Source: Peptoniphilus_E sp964345555
GTDB taxonomy: Bacteria; Bacillota; Clostridia; Tissierellales; Peptoniphilaceae
Reading direction: 5' to 3'
DNA length: 59,231 nucleotides
Assembly (NCBI GenBank): GCA_964345555.1
Contig: CAYFRD010000006.1
Location: 1-59,231, forward strand
The translations under genes and the position numbers were made by a program. The notes under the pieces were generated by a model. The model was not told the origin of the DNA. It saw nothing but the letters and a program-made list of their open reading frames with translations, and did not search any database. This document shows positions 33,694 through 43,277 of this stretch, piece after piece (within the stretch, counting starts at the first letter, position 1; each line of letters begins with the position of its first letter).

Positions 33694-34428
33694 TCAAATC
33701 AATGCTGAAGAAATCGAGTACAATATTGCGTATATGAGCACTTGGTGTAATAGATATATGGACAGAGAATTTCTGCCGATTTTAGACAATATATTTTCCC
33801 TGCCGTAAACACCGAAGAAATTATTTTTCTTTAAAAATACACCTGCAAAATATCCGAAGTGATATATGAACATCCAAGGAATTAACGGAAAGTAGTCGGA
33901 GGATGTAAATGAGCGTGATGGAAATCCCAGAAAGAACAAATTGTATTCATACAATGGTCCGCCTATATTTATTTCTTTAAAGATTAAATTTATAAATCCC
34001 GACGGCAGAGAATAAAAAATTACGAAGAGAGTTAGAAATAAAAACATTAAAAATTCTTCTCCGAACTTTTTAAAAAATTTCTCGGAGAAGTATAGAATTA
34101 TCATTGAAGCTCCCAGTCCATTTAACACGCCGAAGATTATTTTCTCATCGGGTATTGCAAAGACGGTCACAAGGGTGATTAAAATTCCCAACAGGGTTAA
34201 AATCAAACCTCTTTTCAATAGCTTGTCCCTTTTGCTAAGGGTCGCTGAGATACCCGAGATTATAAAGAAACTTACTGCTATGGATATCTGCCAGGGCTTT
34301 ACTCTTTCTATAGTGTAGAAGGAAATATTGTAACCGAAAATATAAACAAGGTCATAAAAAAGATGGTATAGCACCATGGATACTATGGTGATTCCCCTTA
34401 AAGTGTCCAGTGCGTGAATTCTTTTCAT
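33694..34428 (-). CDS. DUF1624 membrane protein (heparan-alpha-glucosaminide N-acetyltransferase-like)
   Basis: 244 residues, about seven hydrophobic helices. The start, RIHALDTLRGITIVSMVLYHLFYDL, is characteristic of DUF1624 (catalytic domain related to lysosomal heparan-alpha-glucosaminide acetyltransferase). The family is thought to move acyl groups across the membrane; the substrate in bacteria is not established. The ATG overlaps the nfo stop by 4 bases, so the two are cotranscribed. Confidence 0.85.
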   Translation of the reverse strand: MKRIHALDTLRGITIVSMVLYHLFYDLVYIFGYNISFYTIERVKPWQISIAVSFFIISGISATLSKRDKLLKRGLILTLLGILITLVTVFAIPDEKIIFGVLNGLGASMIILYFSEKFFKKFGEEFLMFLFLTLFVIFYSLPSGFINLIFKEINIGGPLYEYNLFFLGFPSRSFTSSDYFPLIPWMFIYHFGYFAGVFLKKNNFFGVYGRENILSKIGRNSLSIYLLHQVLIYAILYSISSALI

Positions 34429-35270
34429 AGGTCGTACCTCAGGGATTTGAGAAGTTTTATTTCTTCGCCGTGACCTGAGTTGTCGTTGGGAGTTTCCAAA
34501 TAAAAGGGAAGATGCCTTAATTTTTCATGGTTTATTATTTTTTCGAAAGCTTCAAGTCCGATGTGACCTTCGCCGATTTTTTCATGGCGATCTTTTTTTG
34601 AGCCGAGAGGTGTCATGGTGTCGTTCAAGTGAACTGCACGGAGTTTTTCCAATCCTATGATTTCGTCGAATTCTTTCAGCACACCGTCCAAGTTATTGAC
34701 AATGTCGTATCCGGCTGAATAGATGTGACAGGTGTCTAAACATACACCCAAGTATTTGTTCAATTCCACTTTGTCCATGATTCTTTTAATTTCTTCAAAT
34801 CTAGAGCCTACCTCCGTGCCCTTGCCACTCATGGTTTCAATTAGTACCATGGTTTGCATCTCATCAAATATTACATTGTTTAATAATTCTGATATTTCAT
34901 CTATTGCCCTATCTATTCCTTTCCCGACGTGGTTGCCGGGGTGGAAATTGTATAGATTGTGTGGAAAGTACTCCATTTTATTTAGGTCGTCTTTCATTAC
35001 GTCTAAGGCGAATTCCCTGACATATTCCTTGTCGGAGCAAGGGTTTAGCGTGTAGGGTGCGTGCACTAAAAAGACTTTAAAATCATTTTCGTTCATGAGC
35101 TGCAAAAGGATGTTTGCATCTTCAGAGTCAAATTTTTTCGCCTTTGAACCTCTGGGATTTCTCATGAAAAATTGAAATGTATTTGAATTTATTTCTTCTG
35201 AATATTCGAACAATCCGCTGAAACCTTTGTCGAAGGATTGATGAGCTCCTATTATAAATTTATCCTGCAT
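34425..35270 (-). CDS. nfo: Endonuclease IV (AP endonuclease)
   Basis: Base-excision repair enzyme that cuts at abasic sites; TIM barrel with three zinc ions. 281 residues. Family motifs: IGAHQSFDKGF at the N-terminus, VHAPYTLN, FHPGNHVG, MVLIETMSGKGTEVG, VCLDTCHIYSAGYD, AVHLNDTMTPLGSKKDRHEKIGEGHIG and FYLETPND, which supply the expected metal-binding His, Asp and Glu. It is divergent from walR, whose promoter lies in the 74-base gap. Confidence 0.93.
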   Translation of the reverse strand: MQDKFIIGAHQSFDKGFSGLFEYSEEINSNTFQFFMRNPRGSKAKKFDSEDANILLQLMNENDFKVFLVHAPYTLNPCSDKEYVREFALDVMKDDLNKMEYFPHNLYNFHPGNHVGKGIDRAIDEISELLNNVIFDEMQTMVLIETMSGKGTEVGSRFEEIKRIMDKVELNKYLGVCLDTCHIYSAGYDIVNNLDGVLKEFDEIIGLEKLRAVHLNDTMTPLGSKKDRHEKIGEGHIGLEAFEKIINHEKLRHLPFYLETPNDNSGHGEEIKLLKSLRYDL

Positions 35271-35317
35271 AAAAAACCTCGCTAATACTTTAACTAAAAA
35301 ATTATTTTTCTATTTGT

Positions 35318-35323
35318 TATAAT
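35318..35323 (+). promoter_or_regulatory. Likely -10 element of the wal operon
   Basis: TATAAT 22 bases upstream of walR, which starts with AGGAGG. No convincing -35 at the usual distance was seen, so the promoter may need an activator. Confidence 0.5.
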
Positions 35324-35344
35324 ATACCCATAGGAGGAATAGTT

Positions 35345-36031
35345 ATGATGGGAAAAATTTTAGTCGTTGACGACGAAAAATCAATTGCTGAAATAATTGA
35401 ATACAATCTCAACAGGGAAGGCTATGAAGTCACATTGGCCTATGACGGACAGGAGTGCTTGGATATATTTAAAAATAAAAATTTCGATCTGATCGTCTTG
35501 GATATAATGATGCCGAAGTTAGACGGATTTTCCGTGTTGAAAGAAGTGCGAAAATCATCAAGTGTTCCTGTGATAATGCTTACGGCAAAACAGGAAGAGG
35601 TGGACAAGATATTGGGCCTTGAACTGGGTGCTGACGATTATGTGGTTAAGCCCTTTTCCATGAGAGAGTTGATAGCAAGGATCAAGGCTATTTTAAGAAG
35701 AAACGGGCTGGAAAGCGAAGGGGCGAAGTCCAATATCTTGGAAGTGGGCGATCTCAAAATCGACATGGACAAGTATGAGATAAAGAAGAAAAACAAGGAG
35801 ATAAACTTGACGCTGAGAGAGTATGAACTTCTCAAGTATCTCATTGAAAGAACTGGACAAGTGGTTTCTAGAGAAGAACTTTTGGATAAAGTATGGGATT
35901 ATGAATATTATGGAGATATCAGAACTGTAGATGTGACCATAAGAAGATTAAGAGAAAAAATCGAAGACAAGGGCAAGGATTACAAATATATTTTGACAAA
36001 GCGTGGAGTGGGCTATTATTTCGGGGGATAA
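35345..36031 (+). CDS. walR: Response regulator WalR (YycF)
   Basis: OmpR/PhoB-type regulator of cell wall metabolism in Gram-positive bacteria, 228 residues. Receiver domain 1-120 with the acidic pair D10/D11, phospho-acceptor D53 (VLDIMMPKLDG), T80 and K102. Winged-helix DNA-binding domain about 130-228 (LTLREYELLKYLIER, DVTIRRLREKIEDKG, ILTKRGVGYYF). Followed after 3 bases by walK and then walH and walI, the conserved order. Confidence 0.95.
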   Translation: MMGKILVVDDEKSIAEIIEYNLNREGYEVTLAYDGQECLDIFKNKNFDLIVLDIMMPKLDGFSVLKEVRKSSSVPVIMLTAKQEEVDKILGLELGADDYVVKPFSMRELIARIKAILRRNGLESEGAKSNILEVGDLKIDMDKYEIKKKNKEINLTLREYELLKYLIERTGQVVSREELLDKVWDYEYYGDIRTVDVTIRRLREKIEDKGKDYKYILTKRGVGYYFGG

Positions 36032-36034
36032 GAG

Positions 36035-37810
36035 ATGTTTAACAGCATAAGATATAGATTTATAACTATATATCTGCTTTTGGTTCTCATATGTATGGCA
36101 ATAGTGGGTGCTTTTATCATAAACAGGCTCGAAGTTGTGCAGATTGACAGCATAACCAATCAAATGAAGCAGACTCTATTGTCCATTGAAAACACTGCGG
36201 GATTTTTATCGGAAGATGAGTGGAATGAAAAAAATGTAGAGATCTACAGTACTTTGTCGGCGTGGAAGATATCGCAAAACGACACGATTTATGCAATCTA
36301 CGAAAACAACGATATTCCCGAGATAGTGAGTTCCACCTCCAATGCAAAGATAGGAGGCAGGTCTGCCCTTTCGCATAAATCTTTAGAGCCGAGTTTGATA
36401 TTGAGTGCACTCAAAGGAGAAGAAACAGAGACCATAGTCTTAGGTGAAATTGACGATTTGAATTCAAAGCACATAGCAAAGCCTGTGTTCTCATCAGACG
36501 GCGATGTCAAGGGAATACTTTACATGACTTCAAATTTATTCGAAGTCTATCAAGTTGTTGACAAGGCTCGTTCCATACTCACCTATGCTACGGGCATCGC
36601 ATTGGTCATAACGGCAGTGCTGGGATATTTCATAGCAAGTTCCATAACCGAACCGATACGAGATGTGACCAAGAAAGCATCGGCAATGGCAAGGGGAGAC
36701 TTCGATCAAAAGGTAGAAGTTAAATCCGATGACGAGATAGGCAACTTGGGACATATGTTCAACTATTTGACCGATGAACTGAAATCTACAATATCGCAAA
36801 TGGAATTGGAGAAATCAAAGCTCAACACCATATTCAACTACATGGCTGAAGGAGTCCTTGCAATTAACAGAAAAGGATACATGATTCATGCAAATCCCAT
36901 AGCAAGAAATATTTTGGATTTAGATGAGAATTACATAGAAAATCAATTTGACCTTTCAAAGTTGAATATAAAAGTAGATTACAATGTGCTTTCAACCCTC
37001 GAGGGAGAAAGTCAGGTTTCAATAAAGGATAAATTCTATAAGATAAAGTATGCTCCCTATAGACTTAAAAATTATTTTGACTTGGGGGTAATTGTGGTGC
37101 TTCAAGACATCACCAAGGAGCACGCCCTTGAAACCATGCGAAAGGAATTTGTAGCTAATGTGTCTCATGAGCTCAAGACGCCCATCACTTCCATAAAATC
37201 CTATACGGAAACTCTACTGGACAGTGACAATTTCACAGGACAGGACAGAAAGTTCCTGGACGTAATAAACAGAGAGAATAACAGAATGGCATCAATAGTA
37301 ACGGATTTACTGCAACTTTCGGACATAGATTACAAATCCTACGCTTTCAGGTATGAAGCCATAGATACCTATGATGCAATAAGTAATGCACTGGAAAGTT
37401 TGGAATTATTTATAAAGGAAAAGAAGCACAGAATAACATTGGATGTTGACATGGACATCAGGGATATTTTTGCTGACAAAAACAGCTTGGACAGGATATT
37501 GATAAATATAATTTCCAATGCGGTTAAATATACCGATGACAGAGGCAGAATAAAGATATCCGCCACATCAAATGATGCCTATGTAAAAATCTCCGTAGAA
37601 GACAACGGAATAGGAATACCACTAAAGGACATGGACAGAATTTTTGAGAGATTTTACAGAGTGGAGAAATCCCGCTCCAGAGAGATGGGAGGTACAGGTC
37701 TCGGACTTGCAATAGCCAAGGAACTTACAGAATTTATGAAGGGCAGTCTGAAACTCAATTCTGTCTACGGAGAGGGAACGACCGTTACTATAACCTTAAG
37801 AGCCTGCTAG
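36035..37810 (+). CDS. walK: Sensor histidine kinase WalK (YycG)
   Basis: 591 residues: transmembrane helix at about 8-30, an extracytoplasmic sensor domain (about 31-180), a second helix (about 181-203), HAMP (about 204-255), PAS (about 262-360), HisKA with phospho-acceptor H378 in FVANVSHELKTPI, and the ATPase domain with N495 (NAVKYT), DNGIG (523-527), the F box FERFYRVEKSRS and GGTGLGLAI. Full-length and intact. It senses wall status and phosphorylates WalR. Confidence 0.95.
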   Translation: MFNSIRYRFITIYLLLVLICMAIVGAFIINRLEVVQIDSITNQMKQTLLSIENTAGFLSEDEWNEKNVEIYSTLSAWKISQNDTIYAIYENNDIPEIVSSTSNAKIGGRSALSHKSLEPSLILSALKGEETETIVLGEIDDLNSKHIAKPVFSSDGDVKGILYMTSNLFEVYQVVDKARSILTYATGIALVITAVLGYFIASSITEPIRDVTKKASAMARGDFDQKVEVKSDDEIGNLGHMFNYLTDELKSTISQMELEKSKLNTIFNYMAEGVLAINRKGYMIHANPIARNILDLDENYIENQFDLSKLNIKVDYNVLSTLEGESQVSIKDKFYKIKYAPYRLKNYFDLGVIVVLQDITKEHALETMRKEFVANVSHELKTPITSIKSYTETLLDSDNFTGQDRKFLDVINRENNRMASIVTDLLQLSDIDYKSYAFRYEAIDTYDAISNALESLELFIKEKKHRITLDVDMDIRDIFADKNSLDRILINIISNAVKYTDDRGRIKISATSNDAYVKISVEDNGIGIPLKDMDRIFERFYRVEKSRSREMGGTGLGLAIAKELTEFMKGSLKLNSVYGEGTTVTITLRAC

Positions 37811-37818
37811 GTGATAAA

Positions 37819-39165
37819 ATGAAAAAAAAGATCACGCTTAACTTCATATTGGTGTTTTTAATACTGTTGACAATTTTTCAAGCCGGTATGTTGTGGATAC
37901 AATTGCCGGCGAAAAATAAAAAAGAAAAAACTGTAGACAGTGAAGACACATCCTATTTCAGAACTATGTTAAGTCCTGAAAAGGCGGCAATTAATTTCTC
38001 CGGATATGACCACACGCTTCTCTATGATTGCAGAGATATTTACGACAGATACAGAGGATTGATAATTGAAGCTTTGGAAAGGACATCGACGGAAGAGATG
38101 ACAGCTCTTTCGTCTGAAGAATACATGGAGTTGATGAAGAAAAGTTCAATAGTATTTCAATTCAATGACAACATAGAAGGGAATATTTTCGCCAACCTCA
38201 TTGGACTGGAAAATATCGATCCGGGAGAGAACAGGCAGCTAAGAGAAATTTATCTGTCCAAGGACAAAGTGGCAATATCAGTAGATGAAGAACATTACTA
38301 TGTGGATATCAACGGAGCGGAAGGGCTGGAAACTGAAATAGCATCAATAAAAAACACCGAATACTATCCCTATTTAAACTTTAAAGAATTATATAACATA
38401 GAAAAAAACATATACTTTCCTGCAAGAAATCAATTGTTGGCAAAAAGAGTATTTTATACGGCAGATATAGCCGATATGGATATTGTGTACAGACAGAATT
38501 TAGTTGAGAGATTTTTGTCAATGGACATAGAATATGTCAATCAGATAACTCAATCTGAGGAAACTATTTATGCATTCGGACAAAAATACCTCAAATTCAG
38601 CAACGACGGAACCATAGAATATGTCAACAACGAAGAATTTTCGTCGCAGAATTTGAACCTGTATACGTCACTGAATACCGGGATAAACTTTATAACGTCT
38701 ATGATGGATTCAGCTGAAAATTTGAGAGTTGTGGGAATAGAAAAACTTACTCAAAGAGAAAATATGGGATATAGAATATTCTTCAATTATATTGAAAACA
38801 ACATAACAGTTTATCCTGATACGGATAACAAAAAAAGTTATGTGGAATTGGAAGTCTATTCCAACCACATAAAATCCTTTAAACAGATCTATAGAAGAAA
38901 CGTAGAAACTTCCTCAGCGGCAGAGGAAGTACAAAGTATAATGCACTTGGGCAGAATTATAGACAGAAATATCGAGAGATTTGTACCTAACCCCGATGAA
39001 AAATCCCTTAGAGATATCCTAAGTAAAATAGCATCTATCAGTACGGTCTATATAGACGATATGAAACCGGGCAGTACTATACTCATGCCTGCCTTGAAGA
39101 TAAAATATGAAGGAAGAGAACTTTATTTTTCGCTGAGAAGCGGAAGGTTTTTAATGGAGATATAA
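37819..39165 (+). CDS. walH: WalK regulatory protein YycH
   Basis: 448 residues with one N-terminal transmembrane helix (about 6-25) and a large extracytoplasmic domain. Sequence identity to known YycH cannot be measured here, but size, topology and the place directly after walK and before a YycI-like gene fit. In Bacillus and Staphylococcus YycH and YycI modulate WalK from outside the membrane. Confidence 0.8.
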   Translation: MKKKITLNFILVFLILLTIFQAGMLWIQLPAKNKKEKTVDSEDTSYFRTMLSPEKAAINFSGYDHTLLYDCRDIYDRYRGLIIEALERTSTEEMTALSSEEYMELMKKSSIVFQFNDNIEGNIFANLIGLENIDPGENRQLREIYLSKDKVAISVDEEHYYVDINGAEGLETEIASIKNTEYYPYLNFKELYNIEKNIYFPARNQLLAKRVFYTADIADMDIVYRQNLVERFLSMDIEYVNQITQSEETIYAFGQKYLKFSNDGTIEYVNNEEFSSQNLNLYTSLNTGINFITSMMDSAENLRVVGIEKLTQRENMGYRIFFNYIENNITVYPDTDNKKSYVELEVYSNHIKSFKQIYRRNVETSSAAEEVQSIMHLGRIIDRNIERFVPNPDEKSLRDILSKIASISTVYIDDMKPGSTILMPALKIKYEGRELYFSLRSGRFLMEI

Positions 39166-39166
39166 G

Positions 39167-40018
39167 ATGGATTGGGCAAAATCTAAAATAATTTTGATTA
39201 TAGCGCTTATAATTACAAATATTATTTTATTCATGTATATATTAAATGACTTCCATGCACGTTCGGACAAGACTTTGTCCAAGGAATTTATCGGTAAAAC
39301 CGTGCAATTGTTGGAAGATGAGGGGATAAAACTGGATACTCACATTCCTACGAGCAAGTCAAAGCTTCCATCTCTCCTTGTGGAATTTGAAAGCTATGAC
39401 AAAAATGACCTCAATGAAAAATTCTTTGCACAAAACGGTAAAATAGAAGAACCTAATAGCGAGTTCTCTCAAATTACCTTCAATACGGAAACACTAAGTA
39501 TAATAAATACAAGGAGAATTATCTACGAGAATTCCATGAGGATAACACAGAAAAAAGAAGTGGATTTTGCACAGGCTCAGGAACTGGCAAAGATATTCTT
39601 GATGGACAGGGGATTTGATATTCAAAATATGCAGTGCAATTATTTTGAAGAGGAAGACAATGTATATAGATTGAGTTTTTCAAAACTTTATGAAGGAGTT
39701 GTCATAGAGAGGTCTTACACTAATTTTGTAATAGATAACGGAGTTGTCACATCCATGGACAGGCTTTGGATAGATGTAAAAAACAAATCGCAAAACGAAA
39801 TATATCTGAGTTCAGCACCGAAATCTCTCCTAAGACTTTTAGAAGACAGTTCCGATTACTACAACAGCACCATCACGAACATAAAGGAATGCTATTACTT
39901 CGACCCGGAAGAACAAGGTTATGTAGATGATATCACAAGGGTAATGCAGGGGAGAGCCATACCTGCATGGAGAATACAATTCAATGACGGAACCAATACC
40001 GTGGTGAACAGCTTTTAG
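39167..40018 (+). CDS. walI: WalK regulatory protein YycI
   Basis: 283 residues with one N-terminal helix (about 5-25, SKIILIIALIITNIILFMYIL) and an extracytoplasmic YycI-type domain (for example KKEVDFAQAQELAKIFLMDRGF and YEGVVIERSYTNFVIDNGVVTSMDRLWIDV). It starts two bases after walH. A GC-rich hairpin ends the transcript, so walJ is not in the same immediate unit here. Confidence 0.82.
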   Translation: MDWAKSKIILIIALIITNIILFMYILNDFHARSDKTLSKEFIGKTVQLLEDEGIKLDTHIPTSKSKLPSLLVEFESYDKNDLNEKFFAQNGKIEEPNSEFSQITFNTETLSIINTRRIIYENSMRITQKKEVDFAQAQELAKIFLMDRGFDIQNMQCNYFEEEDNVYRLSFSKLYEGVVIERSYTNFVIDNGVVTSMDRLWIDVKNKSQNEIYLSSAPKSLLRLLEDSSDYYNSTITNIKECYYFDPEEQGYVDDITRVMQGRAIPAWRIQFNDGTNTVVNSF

Positions 40019-40115
40019 TTTATGATTTTGGACAGGAAAATACAGAGAAAATATTACTTGTTACATTTATAGCGGAGAGTAGAGATTAAAACTTTATAAT
40101 TGTTCACATGATAGT

Positions 40116-40140
40116 TAGACCCCGGTTATTCCGGGGTCTA
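40116..40140. terminator. GC-rich hairpin terminator after walI
   Basis: TAGACCCCGG (40116-40125) pairs perfectly with CCGGGGTCTA (40131-40140) across a 5-base loop. The stem is much more GC-rich than its surroundings. The T run is short, so termination is likely but not certain. Confidence 0.65.
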
Positions 40141-40276
40141 TTGCAATTCAAAATGAATATAAATATTGATATATAACGGACGTGTGTAGTGACCGCCTAC
40201 AAAAATGAATGAAAATATAAAATGTTAGGAAAAATATGATTATTTACAGTTCCATTTACATTTAGCGACATCGATA

Positions 40277-41233
40277 TTAATTAACCACGTTTGTGGGATT
40301 GCCGTCTATGAAATTTTGTACATTGTCAATTGCTATGTTCAGGAGTCTTAATCTTGTTTCCTCTGCAGCCCATGCCATGTGGGGTGTAATAAAGATATTT
40401 TTTGCCTTTAGGAGTGGATTATCATCGGGGATGGGTTCGGTGGAAACGACATCCAGTCCTGCGGCATAGACTTTGCCGGAGTTCAGTGCATCAGCAAGGT
40501 CTTGATCCTTGACCAATCCTCCGCGAGAAGTGTTAAGTATTATGACTCCGTCTTTCATTTTTTCAATGTTATTCTTGTTTATTATCTCCGAGGTTTCGGG
40601 GAAAAGCGGACAATGCAGAGATATTACATCGGATTTTGCAAATAAATTATCCAAGTCCACGAATTTCACTGTGTCGGTATCTTCTCTGGGTGTTCTCGTG
40701 TAGCAAAGGACTTCCATGGAGAGAGCCTTTGCTATTTTGGCGACATTTTGTCCTATTGCACCGTATCCGATTATGCCCATGGTTTTGCCCATGAGTTCAA
40801 TGAGGGGAAAATCCCAAAAACTCCAAGTATCTCTCTTGCTCCACTCGCCGTTTCTTATGATATCAGAATGGTAACCGATTCTGTGACAGATTTCGAGGAG
40901 AAGTGCAATGGCAAATTGAGCGACTATTTCGCTTCCGTACCTGGGTATATTGGTAACGGGTATGTTTTTTGCTCTTGCAGTATCTATATCCACTACATTG
41001 TATCCGGTGGAGAGCATTCCGATGTACTTGATGTTGGTAGAGGCCTTTATTATCTCTGCAGTTACAGGTGTCTTGTTTGAAAGCACTATGTCATTATCGG
41101 CAATTCGATTCAGTATCTCATCTTTATCTACGGTCATGTCTTGATAGATTGTCAATTCTCCGAATTTCTTCAAGGGTTCGTAACCCGCATCACCCAGTTT
41201 TAAACTTTCTCCATCTAAAACAACAATTTTCAT
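40277..41233 (-). CDS. D-2-hydroxyacid dehydrogenase (hydroxypyruvate/glycerate dehydrogenase-like)
   Basis: NAD(P)-dependent reduction of 2-oxoacids, 318 residues. The NAD-binding domain has GIIGYGAIGQNVA, and catalytic residues are visible in LNTSRGGLVKD (Arg), the following Glu, and TPHMAWAAEETR (His). The HMAWA form is common among glycerate dehydrogenases and hydroxypyruvate reductases. It lies on the opposite strand between walI and walJ, which are normally adjacent, so it may have been inserted there. AGGAGG precedes the ATG. Confidence 0.88.
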   Translation of the reverse strand: MKIVVLDGESLKLGDAGYEPLKKFGELTIYQDMTVDKDEILNRIADNDIVLSNKTPVTAEIIKASTNIKYIGMLSTGYNVVDIDTARAKNIPVTNIPRYGSEIVAQFAIALLLEICHRIGYHSDIIRNGEWSKRDTWSFWDFPLIELMGKTMGIIGYGAIGQNVAKIAKALSMEVLCYTRTPREDTDTVKFVDLDNLFAKSDVISLHCPLFPETSEIINKNNIEKMKDGVIILNTSRGGLVKDQDLADALNSGKVYAAGLDVVSTEPIPDDNPLLKAKNIFITPHMAWAAEETRLRLLNIAIDNVQNFIDGNPTNVVN

Positions 41234-41452
41234 AAATTTCCTCCTGTTATATTTTAAAATTCACGTTAATGTAATTAATTTTACAATAATGCATGAAAAA
41301 TTTTACACTTCTTTATTAGTTTAATCGAGAGATATAATCTATAATATAACAAGTATATCGAAAAATAAATGCCTTAAATTAATTATATTAAATAAGTTGA
41401 GTTTTGCCCGAGAGATATAATTATGGTAAAATAATCTGATGGAGGTTATTAA

Positions 41453-42238
41453 ATGAAGTTTTGTTCATTATCCAGCGGTTCATCGGGTAATTCTCAATAT
41501 ATTGAATATAAAGATACAAGGGTGCTTGTGGATGCGGGACATTCAGGCAAAAAAATCGAAGAACTTTTAAAATCCATGGGTTCGGATATAGAGGACATAG
41601 ATGCGATTTTTTTGACTCATGAACACATAGACCACGTAAAAGGCGTGGGAGTTCTGTCAAGAAGGCATGATATCAAAGTATTCACCACCTTGGAAACTTG
41701 CAGGGCGATGGCACCCATCACCAAGGAGATAGATTCCAAAAATCTATATCTTTTCGAAAACAACAAACCTTTTTATTTTAAGGATCTATATATAGACCCG
41801 ATGGATTCCTTTCACGATTGTGTCAAGGGGACTTGTTACAGTATAATAGGAAATTCAAAAATTTCAATTGTAACCGACACGGGTTGGGTAAATAGTGAAA
41901 TGATGGATAAAATGGAAGGTTCATCGCTGTACTATATAGAGGCTAATCACGATAAGGACATGCTTCTTCAAGGGACTTATCCCTGGGTTACAAAGCAAAG
42001 AATTCTCTCCAACAGAGGTCACCTATCCAATGAAAATGCGGCAGAGGTTTTAAATAAACTTCTCAAGAGAAAAAATGAATTTGTTATGTTATCCCATCTT
42101 TCAAAGGACAACAACGACCCGAAACTTGCCGTCAGGACTATCAGAGATTCTTTACAGAGAGGCAATATAAAAGAGGGAATCGACTATATAATGGAAGTTG
42201 CACCAAGAGAGAATATCTCAAACATATATGAATTATAG
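41453..42238 (+). CDS. walJ: WalJ/YycJ metallo-beta-lactamase-fold hydrolase
   Basis: 261 residues of the metallo-beta-lactamase fold: CSLSSGSSGNSQYIEYKDTRVLVDAGHSGKKIE at the start, metal motif THEHIDHVKG, and Asp and His in VTDTGW and LSHLSKDNNDP. YycJ proteins belong to the RNase J/nuclease-like branch and have been linked to DNA repair and replication-wall coordination. Usually the last gene of the wal operon; here separated from it by the dehydrogenase gene. Followed by surE after 8 bases. Confidence 0.9.
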   Translation: MKFCSLSSGSSGNSQYIEYKDTRVLVDAGHSGKKIEELLKSMGSDIEDIDAIFLTHEHIDHVKGVGVLSRRHDIKVFTTLETCRAMAPITKEIDSKNLYLFENNKPFYFKDLYIDPMDSFHDCVKGTCYSIIGNSKISIVTDTGWVNSEMMDKMEGSSLYYIEANHDKDMLLQGTYPWVTKQRILSNRGHLSNENAAEVLNKLLKRKNEFVMLSHLSKDNNDPKLAVRTIRDSLQRGNIKEGIDYIMEVAPRENISNIYEL

Positions 42239-42246
42239 GAGGAAAA

Positions 42247-42990
42247 ATGAAGATACTTCTGACTAATGACGACGGATTTTTCGCACCGGGAATAAAGGCG
42301 ATGGCTAAGGCTCTTTTAGAAAAGGGTTATGACGTAAAGCTTTTTGCTCCGGAATTTGAAAATTCAGGAAAAAGCCATTCTATTACACTTATGGAAAAAT
42401 TACATGTAAATAAAGTGAGGATCAAAGAACTGGATTGTGATTGTTACAGTGTTTCGGGAACACCTGCCGACTGTGTAAGAGCTGCAATACAAATCGAGGG
42501 GAACAATTTCGACTATTGTTTTTCCGGAGTTAACTTAGGGTATAATGCAGGAATGGACATACTCTATTCGGGAACGGTATCTGCGGCAATAGAAGCTAAT
42601 GTATTCGGTATAAATTCAATAGCTGTATCAGCAAAGTACGCTCGTGAAAAGACGAGATTTTCATCGGCGGCCAAATCCGCTATAGAAGTTTTCGACAAAC
42701 TTCACGACAAACTTGACAGAGTACAAGTTTTAAATGTCAATGTACCAAATTTAAAATATGAAGACCTTGAGGGAATTAAAATCTGCAGAGTAGGCGGTTC
42801 CATAATTGACAGGTACGAAACTGTTAAGACCGATACGGGATACACCTTGGAACTTCACGGAAGAAACAATGAAAAGGAAGTAAATAAATCTGACAGATAT
42901 TATCTTGAACAAGGATATGTGACTGTGACACCCTTGGTTTATGACTTAAATAATACAAAATTAATAGAAAAGTTAAGTGATGAAATATGA
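42247..42990 (+). CDS. surE: 5'/3'-nucleotidase SurE
   Basis: Metal-dependent phosphatase for nucleoside monophosphates, 247 residues. LLTNDDGFFAPGIKAMAKAL holds the DD metal pair at residues 8-9, a Ser/Asn site lies in APEFENSGKSHSIT, and SGTPADCVR and SGVNLGYNAGMDILYSGTVSAAIEA are typical. The stop overlaps the next gene by 4 bases. Confidence 0.93.
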   Translation: MKILLTNDDGFFAPGIKAMAKALLEKGYDVKLFAPEFENSGKSHSITLMEKLHVNKVRIKELDCDCYSVSGTPADCVRAAIQIEGNNFDYCFSGVNLGYNAGMDILYSGTVSAAIEANVFGINSIAVSAKYAREKTRFSSAAKSAIEVFDKLHDKLDRVQVLNVNVPNLKYEDLEGIKICRVGGSIIDRYETVKTDTGYTLELHGRNNEKEVNKSDRYYLEQGYVTVTPLVYDLNNTKLIEKLSDEI

Positions 42991-43277
42991 AATTAAACAA
43001 ATGGAAAGTGAGAGAATCTCTATCATCTAAGATATTTATGGCGGTGATAATTCTCACTAGCTTAATAGCTTTTATCTCAAGATACAATCTCCAATTGGAC
43101 GGGATAAAGTATGTGGCTGTAGGTCTGTCTGCAGCATCTCTGTTGGTGTTAATTTTCACCAATGCAATGAATATTGTGGAAACAAAGGATTACACTCTTA
43201 AGAGATTTTTCAACTTAGGCATAAATATCGCCTTGTTTGCAGCTTTGGCTTATATATTTTGGTTTAAGTTGAAATGA
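42987..43277 (+). CDS. Small membrane protein of unknown function
   Basis: 96 residues with three hydrophobic segments (about 15-32, 40-60 and 74-94) and a basic N-terminus. Its overlaps of 4 bases with surE and the hydrolase gene make it a real part of the operon. I do not recognise the family. Confidence 0.7.
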   Translation: MKLNKWKVRESLSSKIFMAVIILTSLIAFISRYNLQLDGIKYVAVGLSAASLLVLIFTNAMNIVETKDYTLKRFFNLGINIALFAALAYIFWFKLK

